Positions 23,871 to 34,500 of a DNA stretch of 64,000 bases are shown piece after piece. Source of the DNA: a virus; the IMG/VR virus record IMGVR_UViG_3300032236_000300, positions 1-64,000 of that record. The stretch is one strand, 5' to 3'. The notes under the pieces are model-generated. The model was not told where the DNA came from. It did not search any database and saw nothing but the letters and a program-made list of their open reading frames with translations. The position numbers were made by a program, and so were the translations under genes. Every line of letters starts with the position of its first letter. Within the stretch, counting starts at the first letter, position 1.

Positions 23871-26204
23871 ATGCCATTACAGAAACTGCAATTTAGACCG
23901 GGCGTCAACAGAGAATCAACCACCCTTGCCAACGAGGGCGGATGGTTTGAGTCCGACAAAATTCGGTTTCGTTCTGGCTTTCCTGAGAAGATTGGTGGCT
24001 GGGTAAGAGACACAGGTAATTACTATTCTCCAGTACCCACAGGCACTCTTGTATCTAACGGAACATCTGTTGCAGCAGCCCCGACAACCGGTGCGTTCTG
24101 GGGTGTGGTTAAGTCAATGTGGAACTGGCTTAATTTATCCGGATATAACCTTCTTGGTGTTGGTACTAATCTTAAGTACTACATACAAAACTCCAGTGGC
24201 GGTGCTTTTAACGACATTACCCCCATTCGTTTCACTACATCCGCAGGAGCGGTTACCTTTGCAGCCACTAATGGTTCTGCAACTATTACGGTTTCTAACT
24301 CTGGGCACGGCGCCCAGACTGGCGATTTTGTTTGTTTTAGTGGTGCTGCTTCTTTGGGTGGAAACATAACCGCATCGGTGTTAAACCGTGAGTATCAAAT
24401 CACTTACGTAAACAGCAACGCTTACACAATAACTGCTTCTGTTGCGGCAAATAGCAGTGACACAGGTTCTGGCGGCGCTTCTACGATTGGTAGTTACCAA
24501 CTTAACAGTGGTTATGGAACTTTCACCTTTGGCACTGGCTGGGGTGCTGGTGGCTGGGGCGGCTCTACCGGACCCGCATTCTCAACCACTCTTAATGGAA
24601 GCATCACTGCTAGTTCTACTTCCGCTATTACGGTTGTATCCACTACTGGTTTTGCTTCTAGCGGAACAATATATATTGGCGGCGAGGCAATCACATACAC
24701 CTCAACCACTGGTACTACATTTGCTGGAACCATTACTCGCGGCGTAAGCAACACTCCTGCAACGGCGCACTCTAGTGGCGACTTAGTTTCTCAATTTGCA
24801 GCTACTGCGACAGGCTGGGGTTCCGCAGCCACAACGGGTGTTGGTATTCAAATCCGCTTATGGAGTCAGAATAACTTTGGTCAAGACTTAATCATCAACC
24901 CCCGTGGTGGTGCGTTGTATTACTGGGCAAACAATGCCAGTCCAAACGTATACGACAGAGCGCAAACAATGGTTGCTGGTGGAACCATTACAAATACGGC
25001 TGGAACTACTACGCTAGACGCAACATTCCCATCTGTAGCAAATGGCGTCTTAGTATCCGACTCATCTAGGTTTGTATTTGCTTGGGGATGTAACGATCCT
25101 ACTGGTGTGTATGCAACTGTTGCCCAAGACCCGCTTCAGATTCGCTGGTCAGATCAAGGCTTATTTGGCGTGTGGACACCACAAGTTACCAACCAAGCAG
25201 GCGGTATTCGTCTAAGCCGTGGCTCTTCAATTATTAGTTGGTTACAGACCCGTCAAGAGGTATTGGTTTGGACTGATGCGGCACTGTATTCGCTTCAATA
25301 TCTTGGTCCTCCTTACGTATGGGGTACTCAGATTCTTGGGGATAACTTATCTATTGTCAGCCCCAACTGCACCGCCGTGGCTAGTAACGTGGTTTACTGG
25401 ATGGGTGCTGATAAGTTTTATATGTATTCCGGTCGCGTAGAAACTTTGCCTTGCTCTATCCGCCAGTACATCTATGACAACATTAACTTGACCGAGGCGT
25501 TCCAGATTCACTGCGGAACAAACGAGGGCTACAACGAAATATGGTGGTTCTATCCATCTGTTACTGGTACTAATGCCGATGGAACAAATGGTTCTGGAAC
25601 TTCCGCCAACCCCAATTCACTTATTGACCGCTATGTAATCTATAACCATTTAGAGCGCACTTGGTACTATGGAACCATGAACGGTACAACTGTTCGTCCT
25701 CGTACTGCTTGGCTAGATAGTCCGCTTCGCGCAGAGCCAACTGTAGCTATAGGGTATGTCTCTAGTAGTGCTTATACCAATGCAGCTGTTGTTTACCATG
25801 AAACGGGGATTGACAACAATGAGACAGGTACTCCAGTGGCTATTGATGCTTATTGCCAATCTGCGGACTTTGACATCGGGGATGGTCATAACTATGGTTT
25901 TGTTTGGCGTGTTATTCCTGACGTCACATTTGATGGCTCAACAAGCTCCGCACCCAACCTTAATTTCACGATTAAGCCGAGGGCTAATCCCGGTTCGGCT
26001 TACGGTGATGCCGACAATCCATTGGTTACCAGCGCAAACAACTACTCCACTGCGCCTTACTACAACGTCCAAAAATTTACACAAATTGTGTATGTGCGGG
26101 CACGGGGCAGGCAGATGGCATTTCGGATTGAATCAAACAACTTAGGCACTCAGTGGCAGTTAGGCACTCCACGTATTGATGTCAGACCGGATGGGAGGAG
26201 GTAG
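23871..26204 (+). CDS. Tail hub/nozzle protein, P22 gp10-like
   Basis: A 777-residue beta-rich protein. It opens with QKLQFRPGVNRESTTLANEGGWFESDKIRFRSG, which is typical of gp10-like hub proteins of P22-type tails, and contains long propeller-like strands (WMGADKFYMYSGRVETLPC, LERTWYYGTMNGTTVRPR). Insertions at 120-200 and 240-290 are Thr/Ser-rich beta modules with a SGHGAQTGDFV motif. It should form the tail tube/hub below the adaptors. Confidence 0.78.
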   Translation: MPLQKLQFRPGVNRESTTLANEGGWFESDKIRFRSGFPEKIGGWVRDTGNYYSPVPTGTLVSNGTSVAAAPTTGAFWGVVKSMWNWLNLSGYNLLGVGTNLKYYIQNSSGGAFNDITPIRFTTSAGAVTFAATNGSATITVSNSGHGAQTGDFVCFSGAASLGGNITASVLNREYQITYVNSNAYTITASVAANSSDTGSGGASTIGSYQLNSGYGTFTFGTGWGAGGWGGSTGPAFSTTLNGSITASSTSAITVVSTTGFASSGTIYIGGEAITYTSTTGTTFAGTITRGVSNTPATAHSSGDLVSQFAATATGWGSAATTGVGIQIRLWSQNNFGQDLIINPRGGALYYWANNASPNVYDRAQTMVAGGTITNTAGTTTLDATFPSVANGVLVSDSSRFVFAWGCNDPTGVYATVAQDPLQIRWSDQGLFGVWTPQVTNQAGGIRLSRGSSIISWLQTRQEVLVWTDAALYSLQYLGPPYVWGTQILGDNLSIVSPNCTAVASNVVYWMGADKFYMYSGRVETLPCSIRQYIYDNINLTEAFQIHCGTNEGYNEIWWFYPSVTGTNADGTNGSGTSANPNSLIDRYVIYNHLERTWYYGTMNGTTVRPRTAWLDSPLRAEPTVAIGYVSSSAYTNAAVVYHETGIDNNETGTPVAIDAYCQSADFDIGDGHNYGFVWRVIPDVTFDGSTSSAPNLNFTIKPRANPGSAYGDADNPLVTSANNYSTAPYYNVQKFTQIVYVRARGRQMAFRIESNNLGTQWQLGTPRIDVRPDGRR

Positions 26205-26208
26205 CCGT

Positions 26209-26304
26209 ATGTTCGGATTGTATGTTTCAAAGTGTTATGCAACCATAGAGGAAGCAGCCGCAGCCCGCAAAGAACTTGAACGTATGCACTGGGGCATTGC
26301 TTAA
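26209..26304 (+). CDS. Micro-protein (31 aa) with very strong ribosome site
   Basis: ATG at 26209 is preceded by GGAGGAGG (26194-26201). The product MFGLYVSKCYATIEEAAAAR... is a short amphipathic helix. The stop overlaps the next start by one base (TAATG). The strong site could also serve coupling to the next gene, so expression of this peptide is likely but its function is open. Confidence 0.6.
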   Translation: MFGLYVSKCYATIEEAAAARKELERMHWGIA

Positions 26305-26957
26305 TGACCATCCCAACCAATACCCAGCTACGTGCTAGTCAACAGCCGCGTTTACCTGCGGCTCCGGTTCAGTACGACCAGACTTTTATTGACTCATCTT
26401 TCAGTATTCTGCGCCAGTATTTCAATCAATTAGACAACCTGACCCAGAGCTTACTGACCAACACGGGCGGCAGGTTTCTGCGCACAGTCTGCGGGTCTTT
26501 CTACGACACGACGACTCAAAACGCAGCAGTAGCTAACACCGCATACAAAGTCACATTAAACAGCACCGATTCCGCCATATCAAACGGTGTTTCTATTGTT
26601 AGTAATTCACGCATTACAGTTGTGTATCCCGGCGTATACAACATTCAGTTCTCGGCGCAGTTTACGCGTTCCAACTCTGGAACAGACGTGGTCAGTGTTT
26701 GGTTTGCAAAAAACGGTGTGAACATAGACAATTCATGCACAGACATTGTTTTGACTGGCGGCGCTGCGGCATCGGCAACCGTTGCTTCATGGAATTATTT
26801 TATTTCGCTAAACGCCGGTGATTATTTTGAAATTGTGTGGTCAACACCGGATACACATGTTTCTATTACTTACGGGGGTACAAGAACTTCCCCTGTGCGT
26901 CCAGCAGTTCCGTCTGTCATAGCCACGGTTTCATTTGTCTCAGCCCCTCTATCATGA
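26304..26957 (+). CDS. C1q/TNF-like fibre or tail protein
   Basis: A 217-residue protein. Residues 1-50 are a helical attachment segment (TFIDSSFSILRQYFNQLDNL). Residues 60-215 follow the C1q-like jelly-roll pattern: a strand ending in VYPGVYNIQFSAQF, then VVSVWFAKNG, ATVASWNYFISLNAGDYFEIVWS. Trimeric C1q-type tips occur in phage fibres. Position after the tail hub fits a tail appendage. Confidence 0.72.
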   Translation: MTIPTNTQLRASQQPRLPAAPVQYDQTFIDSSFSILRQYFNQLDNLTQSLLTNTGGRFLRTVCGSFYDTTTQNAAVANTAYKVTLNSTDSAISNGVSIVSNSRITVVYPGVYNIQFSAQFTRSNSGTDVVSVWFAKNGVNIDNSCTDIVLTGGAAASATVASWNYFISLNAGDYFEIVWSTPDTHVSITYGGTRTSPVRPAVPSVIATVSFVSAPLS

Positions 26958-26991
26958 TAAACTCAATTAACCCCCCATCTACGAGGCAAAA

Positions 26992-28536
26992 ATGAGCCTA
27001 CAACTTGCTGCCCAACATTTAGCCGACCACGGTCGTGGTAAAGATACCGAACTTGTCCACATGGATAAGGGTGAAGTAAGAAGTCTCCAAGCTCTTGCCC
27101 AACAACACGGCGGGCATCTAACAATCAACCCCCACACTGGACTAGTTGAAGCAGGCTTCTTGTCTTCTATTTTGCCTATGGTTGCTGGCGCTGCTTTAGG
27201 TCCGGCAGGGTTTGGCATAACCAGTGCTTTAGGCGCGGGCTTAATGGTAGGTGCTGGAAGTATGATTCTTAACCCCAAAGGCGGGTTGATGGGCGGCTTG
27301 ATGGCTGGCCTCGGTGCTTATGGTGGTGCTGGATTAGGTGAAGGCTTAGCAAAACTTGGTGTTAGTTCTGAAGCTGGTTTAACAGGTGGCGCTACAGCCA
27401 ACGAAGCTGTTGATGAACAAATGAAAAAGATGGTTGCTGATCGTGAAACGCAGATAGCGGAACAACAGGCAAATCTTACAAAAATGGATCCTTCGTATAA
27501 CCCAACAAGCGGGGGTCAAATTACTAATACACCAATGCAGCCGTATACCGACGCTGAGTTAGCGCAGAACCGTGCTACTTTGATGAATGAGTATCAAGCC
27601 ACGGCACCTAAAACTGCCCCACAAAGTCTTTCTAGCATGGCGCCTACAGATCGCTTTAACGCTATGATGACTGGCGCACAGCAAGTTGTAAGTAATCCTT
27701 CTCAACTAAAAGACGTTGGTGGTGGTAGCTATGCAGGCTTAGCTAAATTGGGTGCAGAGGCTTTGGCTCCTGCGGCTCCTGCCGTTGCTTCTTCGTTAGC
27801 AAAACCCGGTACCTTAAACATCCCCGGCATAACAACAGCCACTGGTGCATCGGGACAAGCAGTTGTACCGCGTTATAGCTACACACCCGGTATGGCTACG
27901 CCGACTCCTGTGGCTAGTGCAACAGGCAGAGAAAATCTTTATTTCCCCGGCAGTAAGTACACAGCGCTCTCTGCTGATGAAGCGTCCTCGCTTTATGGGT
28001 ATCCAATTAAGTATGGCTACGCCGACGGCGGAGCAACTGTTGGTAGAAACCCTGTAGAGCAAATGTCTAACCAAAATGCTATCGGTGCCAATACGGGTTT
28101 TCCCCAAGCATATTTGCATAATAACGCATACGCTACTCCGTACCAAACACCTGTATCCCAAAATGTACTGACAGGCCCCGGCGATACTGGAGTAGACCCC
28201 TACACAGGGGAGCAAAAAATGGCTACAGGAGGTATCTCCGATGCAAGATATAACTTGGGCGGTTATTCTGATGGTGGTCGTCTCTTGCGGGGTCCCGGCG
28301 ATGGTGTTTCTGATTCTATTCCTGCTGTCATAGGTAAAAAACAGCCCGCACGTTTAGCCGACGGCGAATTTGTAGTACCTGCACGTATAGTTTCTGAGTT
28401 GGGCAATGGCTCGACCGAGGCTGGTGCACGTAAGTTGTACGCAATGATGGACAGAATCCAAGCCTCTAGAAAGAAAACTGTAGGCAAAGATCGCGTCGCG
28501 TATAACAACAAAGTTGACAGGCACTTGCCTGCATGA
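26992..28536 (+). CDS. Ejection/internal virion protein 1
   Basis: A 514-residue protein. The N-terminus is polar. Residues 55-125 are a glycine/alanine-rich hydrophobic region (GAALGPAGFGITSALGAGLM) able to enter membranes. The middle is low complexity. The C-terminus has GPGDGVSDSIPAVIG, LADGEFVVPARIVSELG and ARKLYAMMDRI, a block typical of podovirus internal virion proteins. It likely leaves the head with the DNA. The next gene overlaps it by 4 bases. Confidence 0.68.
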   Translation: MSLQLAAQHLADHGRGKDTELVHMDKGEVRSLQALAQQHGGHLTINPHTGLVEAGFLSSILPMVAGAALGPAGFGITSALGAGLMVGAGSMILNPKGGLMGGLMAGLGAYGGAGLGEGLAKLGVSSEAGLTGGATANEAVDEQMKKMVADRETQIAEQQANLTKMDPSYNPTSGGQITNTPMQPYTDAELAQNRATLMNEYQATAPKTAPQSLSSMAPTDRFNAMMTGAQQVVSNPSQLKDVGGGSYAGLAKLGAEALAPAAPAVASSLAKPGTLNIPGITTATGASGQAVVPRYSYTPGMATPTPVASATGRENLYFPGSKYTALSADEASSLYGYPIKYGYADGGATVGRNPVEQMSNQNAIGANTGFPQAYLHNNAYATPYQTPVSQNVLTGPGDTGVDPYTGEQKMATGGISDARYNLGGYSDGGRLLRGPGDGVSDSIPAVIGKKQPARLADGEFVVPARIVSELGNGSTEAGARKLYAMMDRIQASRKKTVGKDRVAYNNKVDRHLPA

Positions 28537-28997
28537 GCACGATATACGCAGATGAAGACCCATCCTCATTTATTGAGGAGCTGAAGGTAATTTTGCCTGA
28601 GCATTATGAAGAGCTCTGCGTAACTAAAGATTTTCCCTTGATGCCAGACTATGAAGCCTACGGGCGGTTGTGCGTGGCGAAGATGCTGAAGTGCATAACT
28701 TGTAGGATAGATGGGGCGCTAGTTGGATACGCTATCTTTATAGTCCAACCTCATTTACACTATATGAGCTGCAAGACAGCATTTGAGGATATTTACTTTC
28801 TCAAGAAAGAATTCCGCCAAGGACGTAACGGAGTAAGACTATTCCAGTACGCCGAACGCGTGCTTAAAAGTGAAGGTGTGCACAGAATAATCATGCACAC
28901 AAAAATGCACATGGACAACTCTCGGCTATTTGAGTACCTTGGTTACAAGTTTACCGATAAGCTGTTTACGAAAATTTTGAGCACGGAGCAAACATGA
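28533..28997 (+). CDS. GNAT-type acetyltransferase-like protein
   Basis: A 154-residue protein with the GNAT layout: central strands ALVGYAIFIVQPHLHY, then DIYFLKKEFRQGRNG (motif A, acetyl-CoA loop R/Q-x-x-x-G), helix VRLFQYAERVLKSEG, strand HRIIMHT, and SRLFEYLGYKFTDKLFTKIL (motif B). Related GNAT genes often sit between ejection proteins in podoviruses. Substrate unknown; it may acetylate a virion or host protein. Overlaps both neighbours as ATGA. Confidence 0.8.
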   Translation: MSTIYADEDPSSFIEELKVILPEHYEELCVTKDFPLMPDYEAYGRLCVAKMLKCITCRIDGALVGYAIFIVQPHLHYMSCKTAFEDIYFLKKEFRQGRNGVRLFQYAERVLKSEGVHRIIMHTKMHMDNSRLFEYLGYKFTDKLFTKILSTEQT

Positions 28998-31522
28998 CCT
29001 ACTCACGCAGAGAACTTTATGCCTTGGGTGAGCCTCTTGGAGATAGCGCAACCTACCGCAAGGCCGACGGCGGTTTAATCCTTGGCGGTGGCGGATCGTC
29101 TGCTCCTTCTAGCCCGACACAAACACAGACTCAAGTTCAAGACTTACCTGATTGGGCCAAGCCATATGCGCAGAACGTACTGTCGCAAGGCGCTGCTTTA
29201 ACTGATATCAATCAGAATCCATACCAACCATACGGCGGAAATCGTATTGCTGGGTTTACTGATTTACAGAATCAAGCGTTCCAAGGTGCCCAAAACATGG
29301 CACCGTCTCAGCAGCTAAACACTGGCACGGCATTGGCTGGGGTATCTGGCTTGGGTGGTCTAGGCGTTGCAGGGCAAGCTAACCCACAGAACTTCCAACA
29401 AAATGTTGGCGGGTACATGAACCCGTACATGCAGCAAGTGTTAAATCCACAGCTGGACGAATTACGTCGTCAGTACGGTATTACTGGAACTCAGCAGGCT
29501 GGGCAGGCTACACAAGCTGGTGCATTTGGCGGTTCGCGCGACGCGATCATGGCGGCTGAAAACCAACGTAATCTTGGTACAGCACAAAACCAAGCAATTG
29601 GTCAAGCCTACGGCAATGCATTTACTAACGCACAAAACCAGTACAACGCAAACATGCAAAACCAGCTTGCTGGTTTTGGATTGGCAAACCAAGCCGCTGG
29701 TCAGTTAGGCCAGTTAGGTCAGACTCAGTATGGTCAGCAGATGGGTATCAACCAACTGCAGAACCAGTATGGTGCACAACAGCAGGCTTTGAACCAACAA
29801 GGTTTGACTACTGCCTACAACGACTTCTTGGCTCAGAAAAACTACCCATACCAGCAGCTCAGCTACATGGCAAACTTGGTGCACAACACACCAATGGGCA
29901 TGAACACGACCTCTCAGGTCTATCAAGCGCCTCCGACTGGAGCGCAAACTCTGGGTGCTTTGGGTCTAGGTGCATACGGATTAAGCAAAATTGCGGGTGG
30001 TGGTTTAGCAGAAGACGCACCAAAGTACGGTATCGGCGGTAGTGTTTTAAGTCGTGGGTTTAAAGATGCTGCGGTTGCTAAGATCCCTACTAACGAAGGA
30101 TTACAGGCTGCGGCACAAGGTGCTCAAGCACGTGGGGATATAAACACCCAACTAGAAGCCCAAGGGCTGATGAAGCAGGGCGATGCCATAAGACAGGAAG
30201 ACGCGGCTATCAATCGTGGTATTGCTGGACAGTTGCCAGAGCAGTTTGCTGACAATATGGTTCGTGCTGCTCGTGGCGGCATTATGGCGTTTAAAGAAGG
30301 TGATGTTGTCGATGACTCCGAAGATGACGAAAGAGTAACAACTGACCAAGATGGTGCTTCAATTGGCTTTACAGGTACGCCTTCCCAACAGGCTATGGCG
30401 CAAGGGTTTTTGGCTTCGCAAGCAAGATTACAGAACGCTCCACAGTATGAGCCTCTAACTCGTAAGGGCAGATTGTCCGCACAGCAGCGGTCTTATGAAG
30501 ACCTAAAAACTATGGCTGGCCCCGACCCATATGGCGCGTACGAGAAGCAACTAGCTGAAGATAAAGATACTAGCGCTAAGGTCCTAGAACAAAACAAAGG
30601 TCTTGCTGCTTTGCAAGCAATTCCAGCCGTCCTTCAACCCGGAGGAACGCTTCGTGCTTTTGGTGCTGGTCTAGGAGCACTCGGTACTGGATTCGCTAAA
30701 GCTGGCGAGGCCGACCGCGCTGAGAAACGATACCTCGGTCAAATGCAGTTCCACTTGGCTGATGCCAAGCGCAAAGAAAACATGGGTATGTACGCCGAGG
30801 CTCGCAAAGACGTACAAGATGCTGAAGTTGCAAGACTCAATGCAATTAAAGAATACCGCGCTCGTGAGACTGCATCTGGTGGTAACTTCGCTAAGATGGC
30901 GCAAGCCTTGCGTGCTCCCGCTGGTTCGGGCGGTGCAGGTAAGTTGCCACAGGTTGATCGTGATGCTGCAGTGCTAGCAAAACAAATTGTTGACCTAAAA
31001 AATAAAGATCCTAATGACAAACAGATCCCACTTTTAGAGTCAAAACTTACGGCACTAAAAGATATTATTGCAACGACTAAGACTTCTGATATTGGCGCTA
31101 ACAAAGCAGAAATTGAGAACAAGAAAATCTTTGGCAATATATCTCTTAAAGCTGCAGATGAGGCCCGTAAGAGTGCGTTAGCGGAAGCGTCATCCAAAAA
31201 TGTTTGGGGCGCTAAAGATGCAGATGCTAAATTTACAGAGATATATAAGCGGAAATACGACGAGGCTATTGGTAGACACGCCGAAACTATTGGTAAATCC
31301 AAAGATGAAATTACGCAAGTTGCACCTATGCCAGAGCATGGGGTTAAAAACCCCAACGCCGCTCCAGCGGCAAAACAAACTACGGGCGCAGCAGGGGCAC
31401 CAGATATTAAGAGCGTTTCAGGAGCGCCAGCTGGTGCTACCATAGGAAGGAAGACCCTTCAAGGGTATGAAATCCTTGACTCTACCGGTAAACTAATCGG
31501 GTACGCAAAAGGCACCTCATGA
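28994..31522 (+). CDS. Ejection/internal virion protein 2
   Basis: An 842-residue Gln/Asn/Ala-rich protein. Residues 50-310 are long helical segments with repeated NQ-rich pieces (QNQYNANMQNQLAGFGLANQ). Residues 320-345 are a short Gly-rich hydrophobic part. Residues 400-450 are acidic, with ARGGIMAFKEGD. The last 350 residues are charged helices. It resembles the middle core protein of podovirus ejectosomes. No catalytic motif is seen. Confidence 0.68.
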   Translation: MTYSRRELYALGEPLGDSATYRKADGGLILGGGGSSAPSSPTQTQTQVQDLPDWAKPYAQNVLSQGAALTDINQNPYQPYGGNRIAGFTDLQNQAFQGAQNMAPSQQLNTGTALAGVSGLGGLGVAGQANPQNFQQNVGGYMNPYMQQVLNPQLDELRRQYGITGTQQAGQATQAGAFGGSRDAIMAAENQRNLGTAQNQAIGQAYGNAFTNAQNQYNANMQNQLAGFGLANQAAGQLGQLGQTQYGQQMGINQLQNQYGAQQQALNQQGLTTAYNDFLAQKNYPYQQLSYMANLVHNTPMGMNTTSQVYQAPPTGAQTLGALGLGAYGLSKIAGGGLAEDAPKYGIGGSVLSRGFKDAAVAKIPTNEGLQAAAQGAQARGDINTQLEAQGLMKQGDAIRQEDAAINRGIAGQLPEQFADNMVRAARGGIMAFKEGDVVDDSEDDERVTTDQDGASIGFTGTPSQQAMAQGFLASQARLQNAPQYEPLTRKGRLSAQQRSYEDLKTMAGPDPYGAYEKQLAEDKDTSAKVLEQNKGLAALQAIPAVLQPGGTLRAFGAGLGALGTGFAKAGEADRAEKRYLGQMQFHLADAKRKENMGMYAEARKDVQDAEVARLNAIKEYRARETASGGNFAKMAQALRAPAGSGGAGKLPQVDRDAAVLAKQIVDLKNKDPNDKQIPLLESKLTALKDIIATTKTSDIGANKAEIENKKIFGNISLKAADEARKSALAEASSKNVWGAKDADAKFTEIYKRKYDEAIGRHAETIGKSKDEITQVAPMPEHGVKNPNAAPAAKQTTGAAGAPDIKSVSGAPAGATIGRKTLQGYEILDSTGKLIGYAKGTS

Positions 31523-34500
31523 CATACGAATTCGTTCCTCTCTCCAAGGCTGAACCCACAGAGGCAAAAGACCAAGGAGAAGGTGGCGAGTTTACGTTTG
31601 TCCCATTAGCCGCCGCAAAATCGCCTATACAAGAAAGAATGACCGTTCCTACGAGTGTGGGGACGTCTGGCGTCAGCATGGCTGAAGCGGAAGAAGAGCC
31701 TACCCGTCCAGTTCCTAAAGGCAAATCTATATTTGAGCGCGGCGTCAAGATGGAGCCGCCTACTGTTGACTACCAAAAGAACTTGGAGACTATGCGCCAG
31801 AGCGGTAGTCCTGAGTCGGTTATGTTTACTCCCGGTCGTCAGCTTGAATCTATCGACCAACAGATCATGCGTGGCGAGGCACGCAGAACAAGAGAGCAGG
31901 AGATTGCTGCTAAGAAAGCCGCCGAGCTTGCTGCAACTAAAGAGTTTTTACTTAAACGTCAAGCCGAACAAGAAGGCTATGGCGTTGGTTCTTTTGGGCA
32001 AGACATTGCTGGCGCTACAGCTAAAGGCATTGTAGGTTTAGGGCAGTCTGCTGCTGGTCTAGCGCAACTTGCTACTGGCTGGATTCCCGACGATCCAAAT
32101 ATCAACCCGCTCCAGATAGGCCAGTGGGGGAAGATGCTGGACAAGCTTGGCTACGACCCCGAAGCCACAAGTCAATTTATATCTGGGCTGCAATCTCCAC
32201 AAATGCAACTGCAACAAAACGAAGTTGCTCAAGCCAAAGGATTCTTTAATACCGCCGCAGCACTTGCAGTAAACCCGCTTGCGCTGCTAGATTCGATTGT
32301 TGAGTCTCTCCCCGGAACTGTTGGTGCAGGTGCTGCTGGTGGTAAGTTCGTACGGTATCTTGCAGGTAAAGCTACGCAAGAAGCAGCAGAGCGCGGGCTA
32401 ACAGGTGCAGCCGCACAGAAGTTTATTGCCGAAAAAGTAAAAGAGAAATCTACTCAAATTGCTGCCGCCGCAAGTGCCGCCGAGGGCGCACAAACCGCTG
32501 GTTCTATTGCTGACCAAGCCCGTGCCGCTGGTAAAGATTGGGATGAATACGTAGCTCCTGCGTTAGCGGCGGGGTTTGGCACGGCGGCTATTGGTGTTGT
32601 TGCTGGTAAAGCGGCGTCCAAACTTGGTATCGGTGACGTAGAAACTGAAATTGCTGCACGCTCTGCGGGCGTCAAAGGGGTTGGTGTTGGCGCTGCTGAC
32701 CAGTCTCTAGCAAAAGTTGTACGTAATGAGTTGATTAAAGAAGGCGTCTTTGAAGAGATGCCTCAGTCGGTGCAAGAACAAATCTTTACTAATCTTGCTA
32801 CTGGTCGTCCTTGGAACGAAGGTGTAGAAGAAGCCGCAGCACAAGGCTTAATGGCTGGTGCTGGTATGGGTGGCGGGCATGCTGTTATTGCTCGTGCGTT
32901 GCAACGCACTGGTGAAATCGTCCAAGAGCAGACTAACAAATTAGCTCAAAGTATCGTTGACCAACGTCAGCCGTCGGCAGAAGAACTGGCTAAGTCCAAA
33001 GGATTCCTGCGCAAAGAAGGAACCAAAAAAGAAAAGTCTGAAGACGACCTTATCGCCGACTTGGATAAATACAACCAAGAACAGATAGACGCTGAAGAGG
33101 CCGCGCCTCCACAGACTGAAGATGAAAAGTTAGCCGCTAAAGAAGCCGCCGACGAACGTGCAGCGATCCAAACTACGCACGAGTTCGTGCCTCTGCAAGA
33201 AGACCAAACAGTCCCAGAGCCTCCCGACATCTTTGGTAAGAAAGAAGAAGCCGCACCTGCCGCTGTTCAAGAAGCCGCACCTGCCGTTGCTGAAGAAACA
33301 GATCTGCAACGCGCAGATAGATTAGACGCCGAGGCTGCTGAACAAGAGACGGCTCAAGAAGCCCGTAAAGCCAACGCTCGCGAAATTGCCAAAACTAACT
33401 TTGATGCCGCTATTGACCAAGTAGATAGCCTTGAGTTCAATGGCGATCTTAATGCGGCCTTTGATTCGTATAAACAAAACACGCTCGATACATTGGCTGA
33501 GAAAGGCGAGAAAGATCAGTATGTATCCGATGCCGCCGACCGTGAATTTGATCGGTTAGTTGCAGAGCACAACGAAAAACAGACGCCTACAGCAACTCTT
33601 GAGCCAGTAAAAGATCAAGAAACAATCCAACAAATTAGACGTGAAAACCCTACAAATGGCGTTTCACTTGGGGATTGGACAGATCCAAATACAGATAACT
33701 TATGGGACGGCGCTAACTATTATGCTGGTATCGCCCAAAGATATGGTGGCCCTACTAGCCTTACGCCCGTCACTACATTAGCGGAAGCTAAACAGGCTGA
33801 AGCAAACGGCAAATCTATATATGCAGTAAATAAACCAGAGCCAGCTACGGTTGAAGAACTACAAACGCAGCGCGAAAACGCACGTTTGGAGATGATTAAG
33901 CTGCATACCAAAACTGGTAATAGGCCAAAGACGGGTACCAAGAAGCGTGAAACCTATGATGCTTTACAAGAAAAGCTAAACAAACTAGACGTCGAAATTG
34001 CTAAAGTAGCAAAACCAGAAGCACCAGAGTTTAACGGCGAACCCGCCCCTATCAGTACTGATCTTGTAGTTATAACTCCACCTGCGGCAGTACAACAAGT
34101 ACCTGCGCTACCACCACCCGATCAAGCATCACCTGATCTACAGGCAGTCTACGACTCCGCCGCCGCTAAAGCAAAGAAGGCGTGGGAAGTTTTATCACTT
34201 GCTGATGAAGCACTATCTCAAGAAGAAGACCCTTCTGATGGTAGCCAGCCTTCTCCTGTAAAACTTAAACGCTTAACTGATGAGCGAAACAAAGCACATG
34301 CTGAGTGGGAAGTATTAGAGAAAGAAGCCGAGAACGCATTTACTGCGCTTACTCACGAGCCCTACACCGTAGAAGGTGAAGTCCGTATCGTAGAAGAAAC
34401 CGTAGCGCCACAGCTTGCGGCTCTTCCTGCACCTGATGTAAATCGCCTAGAGAAGCACTATGGCTTAAGCGCAGGCTCGCGTGACTTCGTTCTCAAAGTT

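Noticed and set aside
30739-31443. Long antisense frame (234 codons) opposite the second ejection protein
   Set aside because: It mirrors the codon bias of the sense gene (Ala/Ser-rich shadow) and lacks a ribosome site; the sense gene is well supported.
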